Assembly (NCBI RefSeq): GCF_001306115.1
Contig: NZ_LGCL01000016.1
Coordinates: 293,092-357,091, forward strand
Length of the DNA: 64,000 bases
Reading direction: 5' to 3'
Origin: Ornatilinea apprima
GTDB taxonomy: Bacteria > Chloroflexota > Anaerolineae > Anaerolineales > Anaerolineaceae
Each line of letters starts with the position of its first letter. The first letter of the stretch is position 1. The notes beneath the pieces are model-generated. The model did no database searches. It had not been told where the DNA came from and saw only the letters and a list, made by a program, of their open reading frames with translations. This document shows positions 16,982-26,597 of the stretch, in pieces. The position numbers and the translations under genes are program-made.

Positions 16982-18157
16982 ATGAAATATTCTGTGAACC
17001 AAGAAAAAATGGATCAGGCTGCGAACTACTTAGCTCAGCATGGTATTGATGTGTGGATCATTTTAACCAGTGAAGGCAGCGACCCATGTTTGCCGCTGGT
17101 TACCGGTGTGCGGACCGTTGGGCCGGGCGCGTTTGTTTTAACCTCAAGCGGCCAGCGCTACGCGCTTTGCAGCAGTATTGATGCGCAAGATATTGAAGAG
17201 AGCGGATTATTCACCGAAGTGATAAAATATCGAGAAAATTTAGCCCAACCGCTGCAGGCTCTGGTTGCTCAATATGCGCCGAAGAAAATCGCGCTGAATT
17301 ATTCGCAACAAGAGCACTTGTGTGATGGGCTGACGGTTGGTCGTTTTCGTTGGCTGCAAGAGACCCTCAAAGACTGCTTCTCTGGAGAATGGGTTTCTTC
17401 AGAACTGTTTCTAAAAGATCTTCGCAGCATAAAATCTCCTGAGGAAATTCGGCGTATTCAGAAAGCGGTAGATATTACTCTGGATATTTATGCTGAAGCA
17501 TTTTCCCAGATCAGACCTGGTTTGACCGAGAAACAAATTGGGCAGCTCTTTGTTCAAGCAATGGAAAAACGAGGCGTTGTAAACGGCCTGGATAAGCAGC
17601 TTTCCATGCCAATGGTGCTGAAAGGAAATATCGCTCATCGCGCGCCTTCCGATTGGGCCACTGAGCACGGTGATATGTTGATTATTGATTTCAGCGTGGA
17701 CTATGAAGGTTATGTGTCGGATATCGCTCGAACAGCTTATTTTTTGAAACCCGGTGAAGTAGAAGCGCCTGCTGAAATGAAGTACGCGTTTGAATCGGCT
17801 TATGGCGCTATTAGCCAGGGGTTTGAGGCTTTGAAGCCAGGCAAAGCTGGTTATGAGATCGATCGCGCTGCAAGAGATTATTTGCTCAGCCGGGGAATGC
17901 CTGAAATTTCACACGCCACCGGTCACCAGATCGGACGAGAGACCCATGATGGCGGAACTCTCTTAGGTCCTTTATGGGAACGATACGGTGAAGCCCCCCG
18001 CGGTCTGATTGCTGAGAATATGGTATTTACTTTGGAGCCGACGATCTTACCTTCTGAGGGCCCTTTTATCCTGGTTGAAGAAAATGTGCTGGTTACCGCA
18101 ACAGGCGCGAAATACCTCAGCCGCCGGCAGGAAAGTCTAATCCTGATCCAGCCATAA
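16982..18157 (+). CDS. M24-family hydrolase (second divergent copy)
   Basis: The protein has 391 residues and is a paralogue of the 14477 product. The metal-ligand set is IIDFSV and VSDIART (Asp, Asp), TGHQIGRETHDGG (His), TLEPTI (Glu) and LVEENV (Glu). It shares the HQIGRxxHDGG variation with its paralogue. The start is ATG 16982, 8 bases after the preceding stop, with only a weak ribosome site. It is followed by the permease genes on the same strand. Confidence 0.82.
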   Translation: MKYSVNQEKMDQAANYLAQHGIDVWIILTSEGSDPCLPLVTGVRTVGPGAFVLTSSGQRYALCSSIDAQDIEESGLFTEVIKYRENLAQPLQALVAQYAPKKIALNYSQQEHLCDGLTVGRFRWLQETLKDCFSGEWVSSELFLKDLRSIKSPEEIRRIQKAVDITLDIYAEAFSQIRPGLTEKQIGQLFVQAMEKRGVVNGLDKQLSMPMVLKGNIAHRAPSDWATEHGDMLIIDFSVDYEGYVSDIARTAYFLKPGEVEAPAEMKYAFESAYGAISQGFEALKPGKAGYEIDRAARDYLLSRGMPEISHATGHQIGRETHDGGTLLGPLWERYGEAPRGLIAENMVFTLEPTILPSEGPFILVEENVLVTATGAKYLSRRQESLILIQP

Positions 18158-18194
18158 AGCTCTCCAGTTTTGTTGAGAAGGAGAATGACAATCG

Positions 18195-19157
18195 ATGAGA
18201 TCTTACATCCTTAAGCGTTTATTGCAAGCAATCCCCATTCTGATTGGTATTACCCTGCTGACTTTCATGATCATGCAGCTTGCCCCTGGCAACCCAATGC
18301 AGACCATGATCAATCCGCGCATATCTCCTGAAGAACTGGCCCGCGCTGAACAGCGATTAGGGCTGGATAAACCGTTGATTGTGCAGTATTTCAACTGGTT
18401 GAATGAAATCTTTAAGGGAAATTTGGGCTATACCGTCAAAACAGGTCAACCTGTCGGAAAACTGATTATGGAACGGCTGCCGGCGACACTGCTGCTGACA
18501 GGGACCGCGTTTATCTTATCCTTCATGATCGGAATTCCTTTAGGGGTGTTCTCAGCCACGCATAAATACTCTCCTTCAGATTATGTGCTCACCGTTTTTG
18601 CCTTTATCGGAATCTCCATCCCGTCTTTCTTCTTTGGCATCGCTCTGATTTATATTTTGGGGGTCAAGCTTTCGTGGCTGCCTACGTCTGGCATGGTCAC
18701 CATTAATATGGCCGGAACTGAATTTGAACTATTCATTGATCGGGTGAAGCACCTGATCATGCCTGCTTTTGTGCTGGCGCTGCCTCAAATGGCGACTGTC
18801 ATGCGTTTCACGCGTTCCAGTATGATCGAAGTCATGACCCATGATTATATCCGCACCGCCCGATCAAAGGGGTTAAGTAATCAAGCTGTCCGTTTCAAAC
18901 ATGCTTTGCGCAATGCGGCCATTCCGGTGATTACCATTTTTGGTCTATCCATTCCATTTTTATTCGGCGGAGCCTATATTACGGAAACCATATTCAACTG
19001 GCCCGGCATGGGCCAATTGGGAATTTCCGCGATTACTTCGCGTGAATACCCCGTCATTATGGGGTTGAATCTTTTCACTTCGATGCTGGTGTTGGCGGGC
19101 AATCTAATTGCCGATATTTTGTATGCCTTTGTGGACCCGCGCATCCGTTATTCATAA
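18195..19157 (+). CDS. dppB: Peptide-type ABC transporter permease, DppB-like
   Basis: The protein has 320 residues of the DppB/OppB family, an integral membrane channel subunit. The N-terminus RSYILKRLLQAIPILIGITL is a signature of the family. About six membrane helices are visible. The cytoplasmic coupling loop is in RTARSKGLSNQAV, matching the EAA motif that docks onto the ATPases. AAGGAG precedes ATG 18195. Pairs with the dppC-like gene 27 bases downstream. Confidence 0.9.
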   Translation: MRSYILKRLLQAIPILIGITLLTFMIMQLAPGNPMQTMINPRISPEELARAEQRLGLDKPLIVQYFNWLNEIFKGNLGYTVKTGQPVGKLIMERLPATLLLTGTAFILSFMIGIPLGVFSATHKYSPSDYVLTVFAFIGISIPSFFFGIALIYILGVKLSWLPTSGMVTINMAGTEFELFIDRVKHLIMPAFVLALPQMATVMRFTRSSMIEVMTHDYIRTARSKGLSNQAVRFKHALRNAAIPVITIFGLSIPFLFGGAYITETIFNWPGMGQLGISAITSREYPVIMGLNLFTSMLVLAGNLIADILYAFVDPRIRYS

Positions 19158-19183
19158 CGGCAGTTTTTCAAAGGAATTAATCT

Positions 19184-20107
19184 ATGACGATCGTAAACGC
19201 GAATTCAATTCCCCGGCAGCCTGGCGCAAGTGAACTCAGTCAGAGCTATTCAGCGCAGGCCTGGCGGCGGTTCAAAAAGAATAAGCTGGCTTTATTTGGG
19301 ATGGCTTTCATCATCATTCTAATTGCCGTCTCCATTGCCGCTCCGCTGATCGCTCCTTATGATCCCTACAAATCCATTTCCAATGAGGCCGGCGGCCTGG
19401 ATATTTACGCCGCGCCTTCTCATAATTTTTTGCTTGGCACCGACAGCCTCGGGCGGGATATCCTTTCACGGATCATCTATGCCGGAAGAATTTCGTTGAG
19501 TGTTGGAATCATATCCATTTTGATTTCCACATCCGTGGGCATTTTTCTTGGGTCGCTGGCAGGTTATTTCGGAAAATGGGTTGACTCGGTAATCATGCGT
19601 GTAGTAGACGTTGTTTACTGTTTTCCGGTATTGTTTTTGATCATTACCGTTTCAACACTGCTCAAACCTTCCATAGTTAATGTGATGATCATTATTGGGT
19701 TGGTCAGCTGGACAAACACAGCCCGTTTGGTGCGCGGCGAGATCCTGCGGGTTCGCGAATATGAATTTGTGCAGGCATCGCGGGCGCTGGGCGCACGCGA
19801 CAGTTCTATTATCCTTCAACATATTATCCCCAATATCCTTGCTCCCATCTTGGTACAGGCTACCCTGCAAACCGCTCAAGCAATTCTTACGGAAGCGTCT
19901 CTGAGTTTTTTGGGGGTTGGCGTTCAACAACCCATTCCCAGTTGGGGTAACATGCTTTACGAAGCCATGTCCATCATGGTGCTGCGTTTTCGACCGTGGG
20001 TTTGGGCTCCTCCTGGGTTGGCAATTCTTCTCACCGTTCTAAGTATCAATTTTGTGGGTGATGGGTTGCGCGATGCGCTTGATCCGAAATTAAAAGGAAA
20101 AGGTTAA
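19184..20107 (+). CDS. dppC: Peptide-type ABC transporter permease, DppC-like
   Basis: The protein has 307 residues of the DppC/OppC family. An N-terminal cytoplasmic segment precedes the first helix. The LGTDSLGRDILSRIIYAGRIS segment is the family hallmark. The EAA loop is visible as VQASRALGARDSSIILQHI. It forms the translocation pore with the DppB-like protein. The ribosome site AAGGAA precedes ATG 19184. A prolidase-type gene follows after 3 bases, inside the transporter operon. Confidence 0.9.
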   Translation: MTIVNANSIPRQPGASELSQSYSAQAWRRFKKNKLALFGMAFIIILIAVSIAAPLIAPYDPYKSISNEAGGLDIYAAPSHNFLLGTDSLGRDILSRIIYAGRISLSVGIISILISTSVGIFLGSLAGYFGKWVDSVIMRVVDVVYCFPVLFLIITVSTLLKPSIVNVMIIIGLVSWTNTARLVRGEILRVREYEFVQASRALGARDSSIILQHIIPNILAPILVQATLQTAQAILTEASLSFLGVGVQQPIPSWGNMLYEAMSIMVLRFRPWVWAPPGLAILLTVLSINFVGDGLRDALDPKLKGKG

Positions 20108-20110
20108 CGG

Positions 20111-21196
20111 ATGGAAACCACTCAGAGGATTGAAAAACTTCGCGCATGGTTGTCCGACCAAAATTTGGACGCGGCCTATATCTCTTCGTATGAAAACCGA
20201 AGGTATTTTTCTGAATTTACCGGCAGTAATGGTTATCTGATCATCACGCTAGGTGAACTTGTTTTGATTACGGATCAGCGTTATACCCTTCAGGCAACGC
20301 AGCAGGCGGTTGGGTACAAAGTCGTAACCCATCTGTTGGATCCGCTTCCGACCATTAAAGAGGCCATCGACTCGCTTTCGATTCGCACACTGGCTTACGA
20401 AACCCGCAAATTGACCGATTTTGACACTCGCGGATATCGCTCCGCCTTGCCCCACATTGATTGGGTGCCAATGGAAGATATTGGCAAACAACTACGCGCG
20501 GTAAAAGATGCTGGAGAACAGGAAAAATTACGCCAGGCCATTGCGATAGCGGATCGCGCGGTTGCCAGACTTGTGAATATCATCCAGCCCGGCATGACAG
20601 AGAAGGAAGTTGCGATTGAGTTGGAATACTGTCTGGCCAAAGAAGGCAGTGAAGGTCCCGCGTTTGGAACCATTGTGGCTTCGGGGGTGCGTGGCTCTCT
20701 GCCTCATGGCGGGCCGACGGATAAGCGCATAGAAGCTGGAGAAATGGTTGTGGTCGATTGTGGCGCAATTTTTCAAGGATACCATTCTGACATCACACGC
20801 ACAATTTGGGTGGGTGAGCCTTCCGACAAAATGGTGGAGATCTACAACATCGTTGCGGACGCGCAAAAACAAGCTTTTTCTGTGATTAAGCCGGGGATCA
20901 CCGGCGGGGATATAGACCGCGCTCACCGGACCGTCTTTGAGCAGGCTGGTGTTGAACAATACGCCTTGCGCGGCCTGGGTCATGGAGTCGGATTGGAGAT
21001 TCACGAACAGCCTCGTGTTGTTATTGGCTCACAGGAAATGATGCAACCCGGCATGATCTTTACGGTTGAACCCGGTCTTTATCTGCCTGAGATTGGTGGA
21101 GTAAGAATTGAGGATATTGTTTTGGTGACGGAAAACGGATGCGAAGTGCTGACCGCTTGCCCGCAAACCCTGCGCGTTGAAATAGGCGTGGCTTAA
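20111..21196 (+). CDS. Xaa-Pro dipeptidase/aminopeptidase (M24B, canonical type)
   Basis: The protein has 361 residues. The N-terminal domain is creatinase-like (about 1-125) and the C-terminal is M24. It has the classic prolidase signature: VDCGAIFQGYHSDITRT (two Asp), GLGHGVGLEIHEQP (His), FTVEPGLYLP (Glu) and VRIEDIVLVT (Glu). Unlike the two M24 copies upstream it keeps HGxGxxxHExP, so it should cleave Xaa-Pro bonds. Its position between permease and ATPase genes suggests it acts on the imported substrate in the cytosol. Confidence 0.88.
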   Translation: METTQRIEKLRAWLSDQNLDAAYISSYENRRYFSEFTGSNGYLIITLGELVLITDQRYTLQATQQAVGYKVVTHLLDPLPTIKEAIDSLSIRTLAYETRKLTDFDTRGYRSALPHIDWVPMEDIGKQLRAVKDAGEQEKLRQAIAIADRAVARLVNIIQPGMTEKEVAIELEYCLAKEGSEGPAFGTIVASGVRGSLPHGGPTDKRIEAGEMVVVDCGAIFQGYHSDITRTIWVGEPSDKMVEIYNIVADAQKQAFSVIKPGITGGDIDRAHRTVFEQAGVEQYALRGLGHGVGLEIHEQPRVVIGSQEMMQPGMIFTVEPGLYLPEIGGVRIEDIVLVTENGCEVLTACPQTLRVEIGVA

Positions 21197-21212
21197 TGTC
21201 AGGAGGTAAAGA

Positions 21213-22202
21213 ATGGAAGACACAATTTTAGAAGTCAAAGATTTACGAACCCATTTCTTCACCGATGAAGGTGTGGCTGCGGCCGTAGATGGTGTTTCTT
21301 TCTCATTAAGCCGTGGGAAAACGCTGGGGATCGTGGGTGAATCGGGTTGTGGAAAAAGCGTAACTTCTTTATCGATCCTCCGCCTGGTGGAAGAACCTGC
21401 AGGCAAGATTATCGGTGGTGAGATTATTTTCAAAGACCAGGATCTGTTGAAGCTCAGCGAAGAGGAAATGCGGGATATTCGTGGCAATGAAATCTCTATG
21501 ATTTTTCAAGAGCCAATGACATCTCTCAATCCCGTTTTTACTGTGGGTGACCAGATTGCAGAAGTTTTACGTTTGCACCAGGGATTATCGAAGAATGACG
21601 CGATTCAAAAAAGCATTGAAATGCTTCGATTGGTGGGCATCCCCTTACCTGAGCGCCGGGTACAAGAGTATCCTCACCAACTCAGCGGCGGTATGCGCCA
21701 ACGTGTAATGATTGCGATGGCGCTTTCTTGCAACCCGGCATTGCTGATTGCCGATGAGCCTACCACAGCGCTGGATGTTACCATTCAAGCTCAGATCCTG
21801 GAATTGATGAAAGATTTGAAGGATAAGCTTGGCACTGCGATCATGATGATCACACATGATCTCGGTGTGGTAGCCGAAGTTGCGGATGAAGTGATGATCA
21901 TGTATGCCGGTAAGGTTGTTGAACACGGGCCGGTTCAGGCTGTGTTCTCCAATCCGCTGCACCCCTATACGGAAGGATTGATGAACTCAATTCCAGATAT
22001 TACTCTGGACCTTGAAGCTCTGGAGACGATCGAAGGCCTGGTTCCCAGCATTTACGCCATGCCAAAAGGATGCCGGTTCCATCCAAGGTGTAAGTATGCC
22101 ATGGATATTTGTAAAGATACCCAACCTGGATTGGTATCGCATGAAGATCGAAAGGTGCGCTGTTTCCGCTACAGCCCAATCACAGAAGAGGCTGGAAAAT
22201 GA
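21213..22202 (+). CDS. dppD: Peptide-type ABC transporter ATP-binding protein, DppD-like
   Basis: The protein has 329 residues. Walker A is GESGCGKS, the signature is LSGGMRQR, Walker B is [12 protein letters not shown], and the switch is THD. The C-terminal oligopeptide-transporter extension contains CRFHPRC. It pairs with the DppF-like ATPase to drive uptake. AGGAGGT stands 5-6 bases before ATG 21213. It overlaps the next gene by ATGA. Confidence 0.92.
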   Translation: MEDTILEVKDLRTHFFTDEGVAAAVDGVSFSLSRGKTLGIVGESGCGKSVTSLSILRLVEEPAGKIIGGEIIFKDQDLLKLSEEEMRDIRGNEISMIFQEPMTSLNPVFTVGDQIAEVLRLHQGLSKNDAIQKSIEMLRLVGIPLPERRVQEYPHQLSGGMRQRVMIAMALSCNPALLIADEPTTALDVTIQAQILELMKDLKDKLGTAIMMITHDLGVVAEVADEVMIMYAGKVVEHGPVQAVFSNPLHPYTEGLMNSIPDITLDLEALETIEGLVPSIYAMPKGCRFHPRCKYAMDICKDTQPGLVSHEDRKVRCFRYSPITEEAGK

Positions 22203-23167
22203 ATACAAATCTAGTCGAAGTAAAAAACCTGAAAAAATATTTTCCGGTAAATCAGACAAATCTGTTCTCTACCCAAAAACAATTTGTAAAGGCCGTGGAT
22301 GACATCAGTTTCGCCATTCAATCGGGTGAGACAATGGGTTTTGTCGGTGAGTCCGGTTGTGGAAAGTCTACCGTTGGTCGAACTATTTTAAGACTGATCG
22401 AGCCTACGGAAGGTCAGGTTTTATTTGAGGGGCAGGATATTCTCAAATTACCTCCGAATGACCTGCGCGAAATGCGGAAAGAGATGCAAATCATTTTTCA
22501 AGACCCGTATGCTTCCCTCGATCCAAGGAAAACGGTAAAAGAGATCGTTGGTGAAGCGTTTCATATTCATAAAATCGGATCTTCCAAGGAAATTGAGAGT
22601 CAAGTTAAAGAGCTCCTTCTGCTGGTTGGCATGGGGCCAGACCAAATTAACCGCTATCCGCACGAGTTTAGTGGGGGGCAGCGGCAGCGCATTGGAATAG
22701 CGCGAGCGCTGGCGCTTCATCCCAAATTTGTGGTGTGTGATGAACCTGTATCGGCGCTGGATGTGTCCATTCAGGCGCAGGTGGTTAACTTGATGAAAGA
22801 CCTGCAGCAAAAATTGGGCCTCACTTACCTGTTTATTTCGCATGATTTGCGAATCGTGAAGCACATTTGTGATCGAATTAGCGTGATGTATTTGGGCGCC
22901 CTGGTTGAAATCGCCGACAAGGCCGATTTGTACAAGAACCCTTTGCACCCCTACACACAGGCATTGCTTTCTGCTATACCCACCACAAACCCGAATGCAA
23001 AGCGCCAGCGGATTATTCTGGAAGGGGATGTTCCCAGCCCGATGAATCCGCCCAGCGGCTGCCGCTTCCACACCCGCTGCCCAGAAGCGCAGGAGATATG
23101 CAAACTCAAAGCTCCCGAATTGCGGGATCTAGACACAAATCACATGGTCGCCTGCCACATGCGATAA
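22199..23167 (+). CDS. dppF: Peptide-type ABC transporter ATP-binding protein, DppF-like
   Basis: The protein has 322 residues. Walker A is GESGCGKST, the signature is FSGGQRQR, Walker B is [12 protein letters not shown], and the switch is SHD. The C-terminal extension contains [10 protein letters not shown]. It forms the ATPase heterodimer with the DppD-like protein. Its start overlaps the dppD stop. The next gene, an aminotransferase, starts 34 bases on. Confidence 0.92.
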   Translation: MNTNLVEVKNLKKYFPVNQTNLFSTQKQFVKAVDDISFAIQSGETMGFVGESGCGKSTVGRTILRLIEPTEGQVLFEGQDILKLPPNDLREMRKEMQIIFQDPYASLDPRKTVKEIVGEAFHIHKIGSSKEIESQVKELLLLVGMGPDQINRYPHEFSGGQRQRIGIARALALHPKFVVCDEPVSALDVSIQAQVVNLMKDLQQKLGLTYLFISHDLRIVKHICDRISVMYLGALVEIADKADLYKNPLHPYTQALLSAIPTTNPNAKRQRIILEGDVPSPMNPPSGCRFHTRCPEAQEICKLKAPELRDLDTNHMVACHMR

Positions 23168-23201
23168 GCGAACATGATTGAGGAAAGGTGAAAGAAGACC
23201 A

Positions 23202-24401
23202 ATGAAGATTGATGAAAGCTGGTTAACCTTAAAATCACCAGATTTTGAACCCTATACCCATCTGGATCCGGAAAAGAAATTAATGTTGGTAGGGGCGGAT
23301 CCTTTCTTTCCTGATCCCTGCATACCGGATCATATTATTGAAGCAACCAAAAAGGCCCTGGACGGGGGGCACACTCATTACGCGTTGGATAACAGCTACG
23401 CGGTACCCCCATTAAAAGAAACTCTGGTGAAGAAACTGAAAGTGTTTAATCATCTGGATGTGGACCCTGAAAACGAATTAATCGTGGTTCCCAGCTCGGC
23501 TTTTGGTTTATATGCTGGAATCCGGATCTGTGTCCGACCCAACATGGGTGATGAGGTTTTGAACATTGATCCGGGCTTTGCAGAAAATTTCAACGACGTG
23601 GTTCAAATTGGCGCGACCAGTGTCAGTGTGCCTGTGTACCCCGAAGATGGTTTTCAAATTCGCCGGGAAGAATTAGAAAAGGCAGTCACACCCAACACTC
23701 GCTGCCTGGTGTTAACCCATCCGAATAATCCAACTTCAACGGTTTACAAACGAGAAGTTTTGGAGGACGTTGCTGCATTTCTGGAAGATCATGATTTGAT
23801 GGTCGTTGTCGACCAGAGCTTTGAACGCAACATCTATGACAATCGCGAATATATCACTTTCGCGACTCTAAAAGGGATGAAAGAGCGCACAATCTCGGTA
23901 TTCGGCACTTCCAAAGACCTTGGTTTGACCGGTTTCCGTGTCGCGTATATGGTTGCTCCCAAGCAGATTATTGATATTCTCAAAATCGCCACGTTTAATT
24001 ACGTGGGTCCAACCAATACGTTTGCCCAATATGGCGTTGCGGCGGGTTATCAAGACCCTTCATACGTAGATGAATGGATGAAGGTGTTCAATTATCGTCG
24101 CCAATATGGCTACAATTTGCTGAAGCAAATTCCGGGGGTGAAATGCCAGTTGCCAGAAGGAGGATACTTTTTCTGGGTGGATATTCGCGCGTTGGGAACA
24201 TCTACTGAAGTGCGGGATTTTCTCATCAAGGATGCCAATGTCGGGGTCTCACCAGGGAACTGGTTCGGGAGTCATGGAGAAGGCTATTTGCGAATTATGT
24301 TCAGCACCATGAGAGATACCGCAAAATATGAAGAAGCCATGCAGCGGATTCATCAATCCCTGATGAAATTGGCCGAATTAAAAGGTGTTGCTGGGAAATA
24401 A
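23202..24401 (+). CDS. PLP-dependent class I aminotransferase
   Basis: The protein has 399 residues, a fold-type I aminotransferase. Key residues, numbered from this start, are N176 in THPNNPTS, D204 in VVDQSFE, the Schiff-base lysine K238 in FGTSKDLGLTGFR, and the C-terminal Arg in GYLRIMFS. Family members include aspartate and aromatic aminotransferases and C-S lyases; the substrate is not readable. As last gene of the uptake operon it probably deaminates an amino acid released by the M20/M24 hydrolases. ATG 23202 was chosen over a TTG 24 bases upstream, which lies in the GAGGAAAGGTG ribosome-site region. Confidence 0.85.
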   Translation: MKIDESWLTLKSPDFEPYTHLDPEKKLMLVGADPFFPDPCIPDHIIEATKKALDGGHTHYALDNSYAVPPLKETLVKKLKVFNHLDVDPENELIVVPSSAFGLYAGIRICVRPNMGDEVLNIDPGFAENFNDVVQIGATSVSVPVYPEDGFQIRREELEKAVTPNTRCLVLTHPNNPTSTVYKREVLEDVAAFLEDHDLMVVVDQSFERNIYDNREYITFATLKGMKERTISVFGTSKDLGLTGFRVAYMVAPKQIIDILKIATFNYVGPTNTFAQYGVAAGYQDPSYVDEWMKVFNYRRQYGYNLLKQIPGVKCQLPEGGYFFWVDIRALGTSTEVRDFLIKDANVGVSPGNWFGSHGEGYLRIMFSTMRDTAKYEEAMQRIHQSLMKLAELKGVAGK

Positions 24402-24453
24402 AACCCAATGATCTGTCTATAGCAGAAAGTTAGATTGAGCTGTAAAAAATGAA

Positions 24454-24487
24454 TGAACCTCAAATTCTCAAATGGATTTGAGGTTCA
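24454..24487. terminator. Bidirectional terminator
   Basis: A perfect 12-bp stem (TGAACCTCAAAT and ATTTGAGGTTCA) has a 10-base loop. T-rich sequence lies on the plus side (GCGTTCTTTGTT) and a six-T run on the minus side. It separates the uptake operon from the convergent diguanylate cyclase gene. Confidence 0.75.
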
Positions 24488-24497
24488 GCGTTCTTTG

Positions 24498-26366
24498 TTA
24501 ATTTGCGTGTAAGGACTTCTTTAGATTCTTTTCCAGATACATGGCCTGGTCTGCCTGCTTGAAAATCGTGGACAGATTGTGATGCCTATCACCGGTAGCG
24601 CTGCCAATTGAGAGATACAGCCACCGGTCAGCCGGTTGTGTTTGGTTATGGATTTCGACCTGGCTTCTCAGGCGGTTTACGGCCTTTTGGGCGGTTTCCT
24701 CATCGGCGTCAGGTATGATAATGACAAATTCATCTCCGCCAATGCGGGCGATCATGTCTTCTGGCCGGAAGGAGGTTTTCATGACTTCAGCCGCGCGGCG
24801 CAGCAGATCATCGCCTGCGTGGTGACCAAACTGATCATTGATCTTTTTCAGTCCATCAACATCCACCATCAGCAAGCTGACTGGGAAATGGCGGCCCGAT
24901 TTCAGACGTTCCAATTCTGTTTCAAAGTATTGGCGGTTGTACAATCCGGTGAGAATATCGTGCGTGCTCTGATATTGGAGAGCCATTTCCGCTTGCTTCC
25001 GGTCTGTTATATCGGAAAGGAAATTCAAGGTGGCTTGTTCACCTTCCCAATCAATGCGGATTCCGCTCACTTCAGCCCACTTGATCTGGTTGTCTTTGGT
25101 TAGAAGGCGAAATTCGTAGCGGGGATCGGTTAGTTCTCCTTTGAGCCGTTTCATGTGATTGGAAAGCACATACTCGTGGTCTTCCGGGTGGACAAAGCGC
25201 AGAAATGGTGAGCTGGTCAATTCTCCTATGGAATAACCGGTGATTTGGGACGTGATCGGGTTGCAAAACTTGAGCATGGTTCCTTTCACAACCACGATCA
25301 TTTCGGTGGCGTTCTCGAAAAGCAAACGGTATTGCTCTTCCGATTGTTGCAGCTTCATCTGAGTCTGCTTTCGATCGGTTATATCGCGCAAAATGATCAG
25401 ATATCCATTGGCTTTTTGATGGTACCCATGCAATTGTGATAAGCGAACCTCGAAATAGGAAGAAGAGGAGAGCGTGATTTGAATTTCTGCTTGCGTTTCG
25501 GGCTGCTCAGCGACTGCAATTCCAAGATGTTGCCAAAATTCCAGGGTGGTTTCAGCGGGTTGGCCAATATGATGGTCATGCAGCCCCAATAAGGTCCGTG
25601 CTGCCGGATTCAGGTCAACAATCCTCAAGGCGTCATCCAAGACAATCACCCCATCGTTCATCGACTCTACCAGCTGATCGCGCGCGACCGGAACGATATC
25701 CAGCAGGTGCAGGCGGAATAACCCAAAGGCGAAGATGGCTCCACTGATCATAAACATGAATGGGGTAAGATCTAACTGTGGGAACGGGCTGATTTTCAGA
25801 ATGCCGATGGCGTTGCTCACCCACGGCATCAGCATACCTAATACCATCACCCCGGCCTGGTGGCGAAAAATGTACTTCGTGCGCAAAAACATCCTCACGA
25901 ATAAGATCAGCGCGATCAGCAGCAGGAGGTAAGAATAGATGGCATTGATCCAGAACCATGGGCCGCCATCCAGAATAGTTCCGGTACTGCGAAGCCCGGC
26001 GTAGAAAAGTCCATGATACCGGTCAGTGAAAAGGATCAGCAAGGTGAGCAGCGGTTCTACCGCCAGCAGCAATTTCTTCTGGCGCGTCAGCCATTCAGCG
26101 TGGTTGGTTACCTGCAAGGCAAAAATAAAAAATGCGGTTGGCGCTGTTACCACGCCCAGGTATGTGGCGTCGAGCCAGAAATACTGCCAGGTAACGTCTT
26201 GCATCAACCAGCGCACAGCATACGGCAGCGCCCAGGCGATCAGCGATGCCATCGCCAGGGTTAAGCCCGCTGCTCCCGGCGCTGTCCGCCGCCGCCAGGC
26301 CATGGCAGCCACCAGGGCGGAGATGGCTGATGAGATGATTAATGCAAATGCATAAGACTGATTCAT
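24498..26366 (-). CDS. Diguanylate cyclase with 7TM, two PAS and GGDEF domains
   Basis: The protein has 622 residues. About seven hydrophobic helices fill residues 1-225 (the N-terminal 7TM sensor type often found on histidine kinases). A first PAS domain (about 228-330, MNDGVIVLDDALRIVDLNPA) and a second PAS (about 335-455, with a PAC-like LNFLSDITDRKQAE) follow. The GGDEF domain has an intact active site, RIGGDEFVI, and an RxxD inhibitory site (RPED) five residues before GGDEF. It should make cyclic di-GMP under membrane signal control with product feedback. No phosphodiesterase domain. No ribosome site is obvious before ATG 26366. Confidence 0.9.
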   Translation of the reverse strand: MNQSYAFALIISSAISALVAAMAWRRRTAPGAAGLTLAMASLIAWALPYAVRWLMQDVTWQYFWLDATYLGVVTAPTAFFIFALQVTNHAEWLTRQKKLLLAVEPLLTLLILFTDRYHGLFYAGLRSTGTILDGGPWFWINAIYSYLLLLIALILFVRMFLRTKYIFRHQAGVMVLGMLMPWVSNAIGILKISPFPQLDLTPFMFMISGAIFAFGLFRLHLLDIVPVARDQLVESMNDGVIVLDDALRIVDLNPAARTLLGLHDHHIGQPAETTLEFWQHLGIAVAEQPETQAEIQITLSSSSYFEVRLSQLHGYHQKANGYLIILRDITDRKQTQMKLQQSEEQYRLLFENATEMIVVVKGTMLKFCNPITSQITGYSIGELTSSPFLRFVHPEDHEYVLSNHMKRLKGELTDPRYEFRLLTKDNQIKWAEVSGIRIDWEGEQATLNFLSDITDRKQAEMALQYQSTHDILTGLYNRQYFETELERLKSGRHFPVSLLMVDVDGLKKINDQFGHHAGDDLLRRAAEVMKTSFRPEDMIARIGGDEFVIIIPDADEETAQKAVNRLRSQVEIHNQTQPADRWLYLSIGSATGDRHHNLSTIFKQADQAMYLEKNLKKSLHAN

Positions 26367-26597
26367 GGAAGAGGTTCGGGCTTGGGATAACAGGTAAAAG
26401 GGCGAGTCAAAGCCGGCTTTTGGGATCCATCATTATTAACAGGATAGGTTACTTCACCACCGGCGACAAGAAAAAGGGATGACGATCACCAGAGATGGAG
26501 GACATAAAAATGACCTGCATTGAGTATATTCGCATGTTAAACGGTGCACAATAAAAAAAGCATTAATAATTGGACGGAAAAATATTTCCCATAAGGC
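26367..26597. other. Intergenic region between two minus-strand genes
   Basis: No ORF is supported. Near the methyltransferase 3' end, GCTCAA (26596-26601) and TTGAGC (26610-26615) can form a hairpin which, on the minus strand, is followed by a short T-run (ATATTTTT). It is a weak terminator candidate. Confidence 0.3.

Noticed and set aside
14477..18157. Naming the paired M24 proteins creatinase or ectoine hydrolase
   Set aside because: The fold fits both, but no family-specific residues could be tied to either substrate, and the usual companion genes are missing.
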